DNA of 64,000 bases from CAVZLD01 sp963776055 (GCA_963776055.1 CAVZLD010000007.1:186001-250000), one strand, 5' to 3'; positions 1-11,296 are shown, counted from the first letter of the stretch. A program made the numbers and translations. The notes: generated by a model from the letters alone, not told the origin.

Positions 1-1
1 G

Positions 2-498
2 GCCTGCTGTGGCATCGAACTGATGGCGACCGGCGCCAGCCGGCACGACATGGCACGTTTCGGAGCGGAGGTCTTTCGCTTCAGCCCGCGGCAATGCGAT
101 CTGATGATTGTCGCGGGCCGGGTCGTGATGAAGATGCTGCCGGTGCTGCAGCGAATCTGGCAGCAGATGCACGAGCCGAAATGGTGCATCTCGATGGGCG
201 CCTGTGCCTCGACCGGCGGCGTCTTCGACACCTACTGCGTCGTGCAGGGCATCGACCGCTTCATTCCGGTGGACATGTACGTGCCCGGTTGTCCGCCGCG
301 GCCGGAGCAGCTGATCCAGGCGATCATCGACCTGCAGGACAAGATCAGCCGGGAGGGACGCTGAACGGCGAGGAATTTGACGATCCGGAACAGCAGCTGC
401 CCAAACGGGCCCTGCGAGAGCTGCCGATCCTGGGACAGTCGCCGCCTGTTTGCATCCCACCTTCAAGATCGCATAATCCATGCCCGCTCCATCGATGA
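2..498 (+). CDS. nuoB: NADH-quinone oxidoreductase subunit B (5' end outside window)
   Basis: NuoB carries the terminal N2 [4Fe-4S] cluster of complex I, next to the quinone site on the cytoplasmic arm. The reading frame enters at base 2 with CCGIELMA, the paired-cysteine motif, followed by GACASTGG and VPGCPPRPEQ, which hold the other two cluster ligands. The start lies upstream of the window. A stop at 362-364 is probably a frame error: the next frame continues with a plausible C-terminal tail (NGEEFDDPEQQLPKR) to a TGA at 496-498. That TGA overlaps the ATG of nuoC at 495 as ATGA, the coupling seen elsewhere in this operon. If the tail is not real, the gene ends at 364. Identity is certain; the exact 3' end is inferred. 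Confidence 0.93.
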   Translation, partial: LLWHRTDGDRRQPARHGTFRSGGLSLQPAAMRSDDCRGPGRDEDAAGAAANLAADARAEMVHLDGRLCLDRRRLRHLLRRAGHRPLHSGGHVRARLSAAAGAADPGDHRPAGQDQPGGTLNGEEFDDPEQQLPKRALRELPILGQSPPVCIPPSRSHNPCPLHR

Positions 499-981
499 CT
501 CTCGACGACGCTGCAACAGCGATTCCCCGGCATCCGTTCGAGCGAGTTCCAGGGGCAGATCCGTCTGGAAGTCGTACGGGAACAGATGCTGGACGTGTTC
601 CAACTGTTGAAGGAGGAGCAGGGCTTCGACCTGCTGGTCGACATCACCTGCGTCGACTATCTGCACTATCGCGGTGCGACCCACCGCTTCGGGATGGTCT
701 ACCTCGTGGCGAACGGAGACCGCCGAGCGGCTGACCGTCCGGGTGCCGCTCGACGAGCCGGATCTGACGGTGCCTTCGCTCGTTCCGTTGTGGGCAGGCA
801 GCCAACTGGCTGGAGCGGGAGGTCTGGGACCTGTTCGGGATCCGCTTTGAGGGACATCCGGATCTGCGCCGGATTGTGCTTGCCGGAGCAGTTCACGGCC
901 CATCCGCTCCGGAAGGACTATCCCTTGCAGGGCCGTGGCGAACGGCACAATTTCCCGTTTTGCGCCGAGGCGCAAGGTTAG
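495..981 (+). CDS. nuoC: NADH-quinone oxidoreductase subunit C (frame-broken)
   Basis: NuoC is the 30-kDa-type subunit of the connecting arm of complex I. Recognisable pieces lie in successive frames: FPGIRSSEFQGQIRLEV and GFDLLVDITCVDYLHYRG, then the family signature REVWDLFGIRFEGHPDLRR, then HPLRKDYPLQGRGERHNFP near the C terminus. At least three frame changes separate them, near 510, 725 and 880. The ATG at 495 overlaps the inferred nuoB stop as ATGA; an in-frame ATG at 480 is the alternative. The stop used is the TAG at 979-981, but another frame change in the last codons is possible. About 160 residues, as expected for a NuoC not fused to NuoD. Confidence 0.88.
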
Positions 982-1028
982 CGGCGACGATCGAAATAAA
1001 TCCGACTCCGAAGGAATTGAGGAACAAC

Positions 1029-2261
1029 ATGCCGTTGACGGTCAGCGACGTCCCGGCCGAAGACCGGGAAGGGCAGGACTACCTGTGGACGCTCAATTTC
1101 GGTCCGCAGCATCCCGCGACCCACACGACGTTGCGGCTCGTGCTGAAGCTGGACGGCGAGCGCGTCGTCGATGCCGATGCCGGACATCGGGTACCTGCAC
1201 TCCGGGTTTGAAAAGATCGGCGAGCATCTGGACTACAACCAGTATGTGACCGTCACCGACCGGATGAACTACGTCTCGCCGATGGCCAACAACGTCGCTT
1301 GGCATCACGCGGTCGAGACGCTTGCTGGGCATCGAAGTCGACGCCGCGGTGCCAGTACATCCGCGTGATTGTCTCCGAGCTGGCGCGGATCAGCCGATCA
1401 CCTGGTCTGTGTCGGCGCCATGGGGCTGGATACCGGCGCGTTCACCTTTTTCCTCTACGCGCTTCTACGCAGCGGGAACAGATCTACGACATTTTCGAAT
1501 CGCTGTGCGGGGCGCGCTTCACCAACAGCTACACCCGCGTCGGCGGCTTGATCGCACGACATGACGCCGTTGACGATCGAGAAGATTCGGCAGTTTGTGC
1601 GCCGAGTTTCCCAAGACGATGGAGGACATGGAGCGGCTGCTGAATCGCAATCGGATCTTCGTGGACCGCACCAAGGGAGTCGGCGTGTTGACACGCGAAG
1701 AGGCGATCAATCGCATGCTGCAGCGGGCCGGTGGCCCGGGCCAGCGGCGTCCCGCGCGACCTGCGGAAGGACGAGCCCTACCTGGCGTACGCCGATTTCG
1801 ATTTCCAGGTCTGCTGTGCGACTCGGCCGGCGACATGCTTCGCCCGCTACTGGTGCGGATGGCCGAGATGCGGGAGAGCCTGAAGATCGTCCAGCAGGCC
1901 GTCGAGAACCTGCCTGCCGGGCCGGTCAACGTTGGGCGTCGACGAGCGGGCCACGCTGCCCGCCAAGCAGCAGGTCTATCAGACGATCGAAGGGACGATC
2001 ACGCATTTCGAAATGGTGATGACCAATCGCGGCTTCGAGGTGCCCAGCGAAGAGTCGTACGCGGCGATCGAAGCGCCGAACGGCGAACTGGGATTTTACC
2101 TCGTCGGCGATGGCAGCAACGTGGCGTACCGGGCTCGGTGCCGGCCGCCGTCCTTCATCCATTTTGCCCTGTTTCCCTTCCTGATCCGCGGCCACACGCT
2201 CAGTGATGTCGTGGCCGTGCTGGGAAGCCTGAACATCATCGCCGCCGAGCTGGATCGCTAG
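1029..2261 (+). CDS. nuoD: NADH-quinone oxidoreductase subunit D (frame-broken)
   Basis: NuoD is the 49-kDa subunit that forms the quinone pocket with NuoB. The ATG at 1029 follows a GAGGAAC ribosome site. The pieces read in order as LNFGPQHPATHTTLRLVLKL, IGYLHSGFEKIGEHLDYNQY, YIRVIVSELARI, FVDRTKGVGVLTREEAINR, SGVPRDLRKDEPYLAYADF, and an unbroken C-terminal third ending in DVVAVLGSLNIIAAELDR. About ten frame changes fall between 1179 and 1925. Most are repaired by removing one base (near 1179, 1322, 1340, 1394, 1462, 1553, 1606). Quinone-site residues such as the HPATH histidine are kept. The total length fits a family member of about 405 residues, so an intact gene with sequencing errors is far likelier than a pseudogene. 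Confidence 0.93.
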
Positions 2262-2268
2262 ATGACGC

Positions 2269-2791
2269 ATGAAGCTCGACGAACGCATCACTGACAGACG
2301 AGATGATCGCGGAGATTCAGGCGTTCTTTCCCGCTATCCCGACCGACGAGCGGTGACGTTGCCGGCGCTGCACGTGGTCAACCGGCACCTGCGGCACGTG
2401 CCGCTGCAGGCGGTGGTCGAAATCGCCGAACTGCTGGAGCTGGCGCCGGCCGAAGTCCAGGACACGCTGTCCTTCTACGGCTTCTTCAAGCAGGATCAGC
2501 CGCACGGCGAGACGTGCGAGCCTGGGTCTGTCGCTCGATCAGCTGTGCCCTGCGCGGCGGCGAGCAGGTGCTGGAGCATGTCTGCCAGCGAGCTGGGCAT
2601 CCAGCCCGGCGAGACGACGGCCGACGGCAAGCTGACGCTCGAGTTGCCGAATGCCTGGGGGCCTGCGAGCACGCCCCCTGCATGTTGGCCGGACGATCGA
2701 TCTGCATCGAGGATCTGGACGAACAGGCGGCCGACCGAGCTGCGTCGAGGCCCTGCAACGCAAATCGGGATCGGGAGAGGCAAGTGTCTGA
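2269..2791 (+). CDS. nuoE: NADH-quinone oxidoreductase subunit E (frame-broken)
   Basis: NuoE is the thioredoxin-like 24-kDa subunit that binds the N1a [2Fe-2S] cluster in the NADH dehydrogenase module. The ATG at 2269 lies just after the nuoD stop. Recognisable pieces are PALHVVNRHLRHVPLQAVVE, AEVQDTLSFYGFF, ADGKLTLE and CLGACEHAPCM, the last holding two cluster cysteines. At least three frame changes are present, near 2300, 2515 and 2650. The C terminus reads QRKSGSGEASV and stops at 2789-2791, overlapping the GTG of nuoF by eight bases. Confidence 0.9.
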
Positions 2792-4148
2792 GTTTCAACC
2801 GGTCCTGTTGGCCAACATTGCATAAGCAAGACAGCCACACGTCTGCGCGTCTACGAGGCAAGCGGTAGGCTATCGAGGCATTCCGCAAATCGTTGCAGAT
2901 GCCGCCCGGCGACGATCGTCGATCTGGTGAAGGCCAGCGGCCTGCGCGGCCGCGGCGGGGCCGGTTTCCCCACCGGCCTGAAGTGGACCTTCCTGCCCAA
3001 GGACCATCCGGGCCCGATCTATTTCTGCCTGAATGCCGACGAAAGCGAACCGGGCACCTTCAACAACCGGATCCTGATGGAAGACGATCCGCATCAGGTC
3101 CTGGAAGGGCTGATCATCAGTTGCTACGCCACGCGAGCCACGACCGCCTACATCTACCTGCGATACGAATATCCGCTGCGCCTTGCAGCGGCTGCAGGCG
3201 GCGATCGACGAGTGCTACGCAGCGGGCTACCTGGGCCGAAGATATCCTGGGCAGCGGCTTCTCGCTGGACGTCTATCTGCATCGCGGCGCCGCCGCCTAC
3301 ATCTGCGGCGAAGAGACCGGGCTGATCGAGAGCCTCGAAGGGAAGCGGGCCTGGCCGCGGATCAAGCCGCCCTTTCCCGCCGTCGAAGGCGTGTTCCGCA
3401 AGCCGACGGTGGTCAACAACGTCGAAACGGTGGCCTGCGTGAAGCACATCATCGATCGCGGCGTCGACTGGTTTCGATCGATCGGCGTCCCGCCCGATCC
3501 CGACAATCCCCGCGACCCCGGCAGCTACGGCCCGAAGCTGTACTGCCTGAGCGGGCACGTCGAGCAGCCGGGCTGCTACGAAGCACCGCTGGGGATCACC
3601 GTGCCGCGAGTTGATCGACGATTACGGCGGCGGCGTCTGGAAGGGGCGCCGGGCCAAGGCGGCGGTCCCCGGCGGGATCAGCATGGGGCTGCTCGAGCCG
3701 AGACGAGTTCGACTGCCCGCTCGATTTCGACGGCCCCGGCACGGTCGGCTGCCTGGGCTTGGGCACGGCGGCGGTGGTCGTGATGGACGAGACGGTCTCG
3801 ATGGTCGACTTCCTGCACAACAGTTGCCGGTTCTTCGCCCACGAGAGTTGCGGCCAATGCACGCCCTGCCGCGAGGGAACCGCCTGGGCCTTGAAGATGC
3901 TCGAGCGGATCAAGGCGGGCCAGGGTCGGCTGATCGACCTGGATCTGTTGCTGGAGATCGGCGACACGATCGGCATCATGCCCGGGACGACGATCTGCGG
4001 CTTGGCCGACGGCGCCGCCTGGCCGATCAAGAACGCGATCCGCAAGTTCCGCGACGAGTTCGAAGACTACATCAAGCGGACGAATCCCGACGGGCTACCT
4101 GGCAGACCGACCCCGTTCCGGCCCTGCGAGATCGTAGGAGCACACTGA
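2784..4148 (+). CDS. nuoF: NADH-quinone oxidoreductase subunit F (frame-broken)
   Basis: NuoF binds NADH, FMN and the N3 [4Fe-4S] cluster and is where electrons enter complex I. The chosen GTG at 2784 overlaps the nuoE stop and sits behind GGGAGAGG. Pieces read ASGLRGRGGAGFPTGLKW (FMN-binding glycine-rich loop), YFCLNADESEPGTFNNR, AAAYICGEETGLIESLEG and SCGQCTPCREGTAWA (three N3 cysteines), with the fourth cysteine in GTTICGLADGAAWP. Frame changes lie near 2820-2890, 3185, 3238, 3608 and 3700. The last residues are uncertain because a stop in a neighbouring frame lies at 4133-4135. About 450 residues, normal for the family. Confidence 0.93.
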
Positions 4149-4238
4149 CGAAGAACGGACCATGTTCCGCGGCGGAGCCTGGGACCGCACTGCACGCCTG
4201 CATGACGATGTCCTCACTCCGAAGCTGAACGGCGATCG

Positions 4239-5890
4239 ATGGCCACCGTCATCATCAACGGTCAAGAAATCGAGATCGGCGACGACGAGCGGCTGAACGG
4301 CATCCAGGCCGCCGAGCGGCTGGGCATCGAGATTCCGCATTACTGCTGGCATCCCGGGCTGTCGGTGGTGGCCAGTTGCCGCATGTGCCTGGTCGAAACC
4401 GGTCGCGCGACTCCGGAGACGGGCGAGATCTCGATGGTGCCCAAGCTGGTCCCGGCCTGCCAGACGCCGGCGACGGACGGCACGGTGTTCGTCACCGACA
4501 GCGAGAAGGTCGAAGCGGCCCGGGCCATGGTCGAAGAGGACCTGCTGATCCGCCACCCGATCGACTGCCCGATCTGCGACAAGGCGGGCGAGTGCCTCCT
4601 GCAGGACTACCATTTCCAGCACGGCCAGGACGAGCGGCGGGCCGACATCAAGCCGTTCACCAGTCGCCGCCGACCGGTCGGGCGACACGGTCACGCTGTT
4701 CGTCGATCGCTGCGTCATGTGCAGCCGCTGCGTGCGGTTCACCCGCGAGGTCACCGGCACCGGCGAGTTGATGGTCGTCAACCGCGGGGCCCACGAAGAG
4801 ATCGACGTGTTCCCCGGGCTTCCCCTGGCCAACAAGCTGTCCGGCAACGTCGTCGATCTGTGCCCGGTCGGGGCCTGGGCGACAACGACTTTCTCTACCA
4901 GCAGCGGGTCTGGTTCATGAAGAGCGCACGCCGGCGTCTGCGCCGGCTGCTCGACCGGCTGTTCGATCTACGTCGAGGAGAACCAGGACCGCGTCTACCG
5001 GCTCAAGCCGCGCGAGAATCCGCACGTCAACCAGTGGTGGATGTGCGACGAGGGCCGCTACGGCTTCAAGCACGTCCACGAGCCCGCCGCGCTTGTCGCA
5101 ACCGCAGCATCGCGACGACGACGGGCAGACCGGCACGCGCTGGAATGGTCGCGAACTGCCCGACGAGCTGGACAGCGCGACTTCGCGGAGGCCGGCCGCC
5201 TGGCGGCGGTCCTCTCGCCGCACCTGACGGTCGAGGAGGCCTACCTGCTGTGCCAGTACGTTCGCGCAGTTCGACCCCCAGGCGGTGCTTGGCTCTGGGC
5301 CGGTGCCGATGGTCGGCGAGGACGAGACGTTTCCCGACGGCTTCACGATCCGCGCCGAGAAGTGTCCCAACCGCCGCGGCGTGGAGGCGATCGTCGCTCG
5401 GCTGCACGGTGAGCTGATCGACCTTGGACGAGTTTGCTCGGGCGACTGGCCGACGGAACGTCTCGGGGCCGTCTGGTCACCGGCGGCTACAAGACGGACT
5501 GGATCGAACGGAGCACGGCGGAACGAGTTGGCCAGCGTGCCGCTGCTTGATCGTCCAGGACCTGTTCCCCTCGCCGCTCTGGGAGCAGGCGACCTATCAG
5601 TCTGCCGGCGCGGCTTTTGCCGAGCGAGCCGGCTCGTACGTGAACGTCGCCGATCGGCTGCAGATCGTTCGACTGGGCGGTCCGCCCGCCCGCCGGCGTG
5701 CATGGCCGAGGGGCAGTCTGTACTGGCGACTGCTGGGCCGACGGGACTCTATCGACCCCGCCGCGGTGCTCGGACGAGCTGGCCCGAGCGATCGTCTACT
5801 TTGCGCCGGCGGCCGGTGCCGTTGCCCGACGTCGGCGTCGACTTGAAAGTCAATCAACTGGCGAACCGCGAAGTCGAGACCGGAGTCTGA
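4239..5890 (+). CDS. nuoG: NADH-quinone oxidoreductase subunit G, short form (frame-broken)
   Basis: NuoG carries the chain of Fe-S clusters linking the NADH site to the connecting arm. From the N terminus: a [2Fe-2S] ferredoxin domain (YCWHPGLSVVASCRMCLVE, then ACQTP), the His-Cys3 cluster motif HPIDCPICDKAGECLLQD, a [4Fe-4S] site DRCVMCSRCVRF with CPVGA, then CAGCSTGC with a later cysteine in WWMCDEGRYGF, which resembles the extra N7-type cluster of the molybdopterin-like domain. The protein would be only about 550 residues, much shorter than long NuoG forms such as E. coli's, so most of the molybdopterin-oxidoreductase-like domain is missing or reduced. Several frame changes occur between 4670 and 5840, and the second half is hard to read. 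Confidence 0.88.
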
Positions 5891-5891
5891 C

Positions 5892-7134
5892 GTGTTGGCA
5901 AATCCGACCTTCCTCACCCTTGTCAAGATCGCTGGTGCTGATCGGCGGCCTGCTCGGCGGCGGCCTACTTCGTGCTGCTCGAACGGCGAGTGGCCGCCTG
6001 GGTGCAGGACCGGCGCGGGCCGAATCGGGTGGGCATTCCGCTGACGAAGATCCGCCTGTTCGGCTTGGGGCAGCCGATCGCCGACGGCCTGAAGATCATC
6101 TTCAAGGAAGAGTACACGCCGGCCACGTCGACGACGTCTGTACGTCCTGGCGCCGCTGATCATCATGGCGGCGGCCCTGGCCGTCTTTGCGGTGATTCCG
6201 TTCGGCAGCGCGCTGCCGCCGATCCCGTCGTTGGGCATGGACGAGCCGATCCCGCTGGTGGTGGCTCCGGGGCTCGACGTGGGGATGATCTACGTCTTCG
6301 CCCTGTCGAGCATCGCCGTCTACGGCGTGATCCTGGGCGGCTGGGCCAGCAACAACAAGTACAGCTTCCTGGGCGGCCTGCGGTCCAGTGCCCAGATGAT
6401 CGCCTACGAATTGCCGCTGGGGCTGGGGATCCTGGGCGTCGTGCTGGCCACCGGCTCGCTGCGGCTGGACGAGATCATTCGAGCAGCAGGCCGCAGCAGG
6501 CGTCTGGTTCGTGCTGCTGCAGCCGCTGGGATTCGTCGTGTTTGTCGTGGCGGCGTTTGCCGAGGCCGGCCGGCTGCCGTTCGACCTGCCCGAAGGCGAG
6601 CAGGAACTGGTCGGCGGCTACCACACCGAGTATTCCGGCATGAAGCTGGTGCTGTTCCTGACGGCCGAATTCCTCCACATGATCACCGCCGTCGTTCCTG
6701 ATCGTGATCCTGTTCCTCGGCGGCTGGCATTTCCTGGGAGTGACTCGGCGGACGTGGCAGGGCGATTGACCTGGTGGATGGCCATCCTGCGCGTCGTGGT
6801 CCTGCTGATGCAAGATCGTGCTGGTGATCTTGTTCTTCATGCTGGTCCGCTGGAGCTGGCCGCGGTTTCGCTTCGACCAGCTGATGGCGCTGGCCTGGAA
6901 GGTCATGTTGCCGCTGGGGTTGCTGAACCTGGTGGCCGTGCGCGGTGCTGCAGCGAGTTGCAGCACCCCGATTGGCTGGGCGATTCGCCTGGAGCTGGGT
7001 TGGCCTGGCTGCTGGCCGGTTGGGTCGTCGTGCTGGCCGGCTGGCTGGTCGTCGGCCTGATCAGCCCCTTGGTCGCCGACAATCGCCCGCGACGGGACCT
7101 GCAGACCGCATCGAAATCGATTCGCAGACTGTGA
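5892..7134 (+). CDS. nuoH: NADH-quinone oxidoreductase subunit H (frame-broken)
   Basis: NuoH is the membrane subunit that completes the quinone channel. The GTG at 5892 directly follows the nuoG stop. Conserved segments are VLLERRVAAWVQDRRGPNRVG, ADGLKIIFKEEY, AYELPLGLGILGV, and the family signature FVVAAFAEAGRLPFDLPEGE followed by LVGGYHTEYSGMKLVLF. The C-terminal helix RFRFDQLMALAWKVMLPLGL is also present. Frame changes lie near 5930, 6140, 6478, 6695, 6770 and 6945. The expected helical segments and acidic loop residues are retained, so function is likely intact. Confidence 0.93.
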
Positions 7135-7171
7135 GACACTCGCCCCACGAGGTCGGAGATGAACGGGAGCC

Positions 7172-7711
7172 ATGCCGATGAAATCCGACAGCCAAGACAT
7201 CCAGTGGGTCGAAGAACCCAAGCTGGGGCTGGCGGGACGGATGTACCTGCCGCTGTTTCTCAGGGGCTTGACGACGACGTCACAGCATCTGGTCAGCCCG
7301 AAGGTGACGGTCAGTTATCCGGAGGAGGAACCGGAGATCGACAATCCGCTGATCTATCGCGGCGTCCATCGGCTGAACCGTGACGAGCAGGGACGGGTGA
7401 AGTGCGTGGCCTGCTTTCTGTGTGCCACCGCCTGCCCGGCTCACTGCATCGACATCATCGGCGTCGAGAGCCCCTGGCCCGACCGCGAGAAGTATCCCGA
7501 GAGCTTCACGATCGACGAACTGCGGTGCATCTACTGCGGGATGTGCGAGGAGGCTGCCCGGTGGACGCGATCGAATTGACCAGCCTGTACGATCTGACCG
7601 GGCCGCAGCCGCGAGGAGATGATCTTCGACAAGGAGAAGCTGTTGAGCGTCTACGACATGACGAAGGACGACGAGCCGATGCAAAGTGCAACGACGGGAG
7701 AGACGCCATGA
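7172..7711 (+). CDS. nuoI: NADH-quinone oxidoreductase subunit I
   Basis: NuoI holds clusters N6a and N6b between NuoG and NuoB. The ATG at 7172 (or 7178) lies behind a GGGAG site. Two ferredoxin motifs are visible: CVACFLCATACPAHCI and CIYCGMCEEACPVDAIE, the second split by a frame change near 7560 (a base appears missing at the CEEACP step). The tail around 7670-7711 is poorly conserved. The stop at 7709-7711 overlaps the nuoJ ATG as ATGA. About 179 residues, normal for NuoI. Confidence 0.93.
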
Positions 7712-8701
7712 GCTGTCCGGGTCCGCTGGGTTCCGCATCGACGGGGTGGCCATCGGTGGACGACCTCGAACGCCCTGCCGATCTTGGCCGCGGCCGTGCT
7801 CCTTGCGGTCTGCTGCTGGTGCCTGTTTCCCACCGGTCGGCCCGGTCTCACGCTGGCGCCGACTGCTGGCCGGGCTGAGCGGTGCGGCGGGGCTGGCCTG
7901 GCTCTGGACGCTCGTTCCGGGACTCGGGTCGGTGTCCATCTCCAGCGCATTCTGGGTGCTTGCCGCCCTCACGCTCACCGCGGCGTTAGCAACCATCTCT
8001 GCCCCAGTCCCGTGTACATGCGCGATCTGGTTTGCTGCTCGCTGTTGGGCACCGCCGGTCTGTTCCTCTTCCAGGGGGCCCAGTTCCTGAGCATCGCCAC
8101 GGTGGCCGTCTATGCCGGGGCCATCGTGGTCACCTTTCTGTTCGTGCTGATGCTTGCCCAGCCCGAGGGGCACGCATTTTACGACCGCATTGGTTGGGGC
8201 TTACGCCGCGACTGGTGGGTACTCTCGCTGCGGTCAGTTTTGCCGTGCTGATCGCCGCTTCCCTGAACCCGGTGGATTCCGAGGAGCTGACGCTGGAACG
8301 GAACCGATTCCGACAGGTGGAAATGGCGCTAGATTCCCTCTTCGGAGAGCAAGCCCAGCTTCGCTCGTTGCAGGTCTGGCAGGACGCCTCCGGGCAGATT
8401 CGCGCGGATCGCCGTTTCGGCGCCTCCCGAAGTGCAATCCCAACTTCAGGATCCGGTGCAACCGCTGGTCGACGCCATTTCGCTGCGACGTGCCGATTCT
8501 CGGCCGGTGGTGCTGCAGATCGATTGGGAGGACCTGCGTTCTCCGCACCACATGGCGACGTTGGGCGGCCGACTGTTCAGTCGCCACCTGATTGCGATTG
8601 AGGTGGCCGGAACGCTGCTGTTTGTGGCGTTGGTGGGAGCCATCGCGATGGTCAGCCGTGACAGTCCGGAAGTCGATTCGCCAAGGGGGAGTCAGGCATG
8701 A
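7708..8701 (+). CDS. nuoJ: NADH-quinone oxidoreductase subunit J with long C-terminal loop (frame-broken)
   Basis: NuoJ is a small antiporter-side membrane subunit of complex I. The signature AQFLSIATVAVYAGAIVVTFLFVLML (spanning about 8081-8160) contains the helix with the pi-bulge typical of NuoJ. Frame changes lie near 7735-7780, 7850, 8005, 8205 and 8430. The protein is about 330 residues, long for the family: roughly 100 polar residues (about 8260-8560) separate the fourth helix from the last one (ending VGAIAM). It overlaps nuoI by ATGA at the start and nuoK by ATGA at the end. Identity rests on the signature and the operon position. Confidence 0.87.
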
Positions 8702-9142
8702 ACGAGTTTGCTCTGCTGCAGAGCTATCTGCTGGTCGGCGCCGCTGCTGTTCGCGATCGGCTTGGCGGGATTTCTGGTACGCCGCAACCTGATCGTGGTC
8801 TTTCTGTGTGCCGAGATGATGCTTCAGGGCGTCTCCCTGAGTTTTGTTGCCTGGGGGCGATACTACTGCGACTGGGGTGGGCAAATGCTGGTCCTATTCA
8901 TTATTGCCGTGGCTGCTTGCGAAGCGGGAATCGCCTTGGCCCTGATCCTGATTCTATGTCGTCATTCCGGCAATCTGGATCTGATCACCTGGCAAAACGT
9001 GCGGGAGGCGGGACGACCACGCTACATCGATCGCCAGATTCCCGAGGAAGTTGTGGACGAGGAGCAATGGCCCGTGTTGACACCCGCCGGAATCCGACCG
9101 GAAACCGATCCCCAGCAGGAACTCCATCGCAGCCATGTTTGA
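8698..9142 (+). CDS. nuoK: NADH-quinone oxidoreductase subunit K with C-terminal extension (frame-broken)
   Basis: NuoK is a three-helix proton-pumping subunit. Seen here are RRNLIVVFLCAEMMLQGVSL, with the conserved helix-2 glutamate, and IIAVAACEAGIALALIL, with the second glutamate of the proton path. One frame change lies near 8740. After the third helix the protein continues about 50 polar residues past the usual 100-residue NuoK (ending QQELHRSHV). The ATG at 8698 overlaps the nuoJ stop as ATGA; the stop at 9140-9142 overlaps the nuoL start by eight bases. Confidence 0.92.
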
Positions 9143-11296
9143 AATTCGCACTCTGCTCATCCTGATCCCGGCCCTGCCGCTTGCTGGCGACGATCCTCAC
9201 CGCCTGTCTCGGACCACGGGTGCTGAAGACGCAGAGCCACCAGCCCACGGTGTGGGCCTTGGCCGGTTCCTTGCTCTGCAGCGTTGCCTTGGCGGTCTCG
9301 CTGCTGACGGCCTCCGCCGAGCCAACGGCGGCCGGAGTCGAATCGGTGGAAGTTTTGTGGACCTGGGCCGACGTCTCGGACGCCTACGCAGACGCGCCAC
9401 GCCGCCGTACGCCGCGACCGTTTGGGATCGATGTCACGCTGCGGGCCGACGGTCTGACCGCCGTGATGCTGGCGATGGTGACGTTCGTCTCGCTGCTGGT
9501 GGCCATCTACTCGTCGGCTACATGCACGGCGATCGGGGCTACTGGCGGTTCTTCACGTACATCTCGCTGTTCGTCTTTTCGATGACGATGCTGGTGTCGG
9601 TGAGCAACTTTGTGTTGCTGTACGTCTTCTGGGAAGGCGGTGGGGCTGTGCAGCTACCTGTTGATCGGCTTCTGGTACGAGAAGCCGGCGGCGGCGGCGG
9701 CGGGCAAGAAGGCGTTTCTGGTCAATCGCGTGGGCGATTTCGGCTTTGCCCTGGCGATGTTCCTGATCTGGACGACCTACGGCACGCTCAACTTCCACGA
9801 CACGACGGTGCAGGGTCAACCGGTCGCGGGCGTACTGGGCCAGACGCGGCTGAGCGGTGCCGGTCCCGTTCGTCGGCGGCGGGGTGGCGACGGCGATCTG
9901 CCTGCTGTTGATGCTGGGGGCCTGCGGCAAGAGCGCTCAGTTTCCGCTGCACGTCTGGTTGCCCGATGCGATGGAAGGCCCCACGCCGGTCAGTGCCCTG
10001 ATCCACGCGGCGACGATGGTCACGGCGGGCGTCTACATGGTGGCCCGCTGCACGCCGCTGTTCATTGCGTCGCCGGACGCCCAGTTGGCCGTGGCCTGCG
10101 TCGGCGGCTTCACGGCACTGCTGGCGGCGCTGATCGCGCTGACGCAAAACGACCTGAAGCGGATCCTGGCCTACTCGACGATCAGCCAGCTGGGCTACAT
10201 GTTCCTGGCCTGGGGCGGGCACGCTGGCGGGCGTCACGGCCGGGCATGTTCCACCTGTTCACGCACGCGTTTTTCAAGGCCCTGCTGTTTCTCGGGGCGG
10301 GCAGCGTGATGCACGCATGGGGGACGTGATCGACATCCGGCGGTTCGGCGGCTTGCGACGGCTGATGCCGTGGACGCACCGCACGTTTCTGGTCGGCTGT
10401 CTGGCCCTGGCGGGCATCTTTCCGTTTGCCGGGTTCTGGAGCAAGGATCAGATCGTCGCCTCGGTTCACGCGCGGGCCCATCCGGAAGCGACGCACGCCA
10501 CCGGCGCGGATCCGACGGCCGCGGACCACGAGGGCGGTTTGCCTTCTGCATCGGCGGACGGCCACGGACTCGCCGGAGCGACCGTTCGCTTCCCCACGCC
10601 ACGCACGGATCTTCGGTTGGCTGTATTGGATGGCTCTGGGCACCGCGTTCCTGACGGCGTTCTATACCTTTCGGGCGTACTTCCTGACGTTCTTCGGCCC
10701 GCAGCAGGTGCCGGAAGAAGCGGGGCACCATGCCCACGAGTCGCCGCCCGTGATGTGGGGGCCGCTGGTGGTCCTGGCGATCTTCGCGTTTGCGATCGGT
10801 TTCGTGGTCGAGAGTGGTCATCGTTTTGCGGACTATTTGGCGTCCTCCCCGTCGCTCTTCTTCTTGCAGCTGCAGGAAGGGGCCCATTCCCACGCGGGCG
10901 AGTTTCACCTCCAGATCGCGGTGATCAGCACGATCGTCGCCGTGGCTGGTGATCGGCGCTGGCAGCGTTCTTCTACCTCGGCAGTCAACGCGAAGTCGGC
11001 GACGCATTGCCCGGCGCATTGGACCGCTGTACCAGCTTTCGCATCACAAGTTTTTCCTGGATGAGATTTACCAGGGGCTGGTCGTGTGGCCGCTACGCGG
11101 GCTCGCTTGGTGTAGCTATGCCTGCGACCGGTGGTTGATCGATGGTTTGGTCAACTTGTTGGGCGCATCCCGGTTTGGCTCGGTCGCGTTGCTGCGCCAG
11201 CTGCAGACCGGACTGGTGCCCTTCTACAGCCTGATGATGGTGCTGGGGACGGTGCTGATTCTGATTCTGGGCCGCATCTTGTGGGGCGGAGGATAG
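9135..11296 (+). CDS. nuoL: NADH-quinone oxidoreductase subunit L (frame-broken)
   Basis: NuoL is the distal antiporter-like proton-pumping subunit. Pieces in order: YWRFFTYISLFVFSMTMLV, FVLLYVFWEG, LLIGFWYEKPAAAAAGKKAF, KSAQFPLHVWLPDAMEGPTP, VSALIHAATMVTAGVYMVAR, LKRILAYSTISQLGYMFLA, FHLFTHAFFKALLFLGAG, and a C-terminal antiporter-type tail. The key lysine and glutamate positions in these helices are present. Frame changes lie near 9185, 9520, 9645, 9860, 10222, 10318, 10600, 10945 and 11030. The TAG at 11294-11296 precedes the nuoM ATG by seven bases. About 715 residues, usual for NuoL. Confidence 0.94.
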
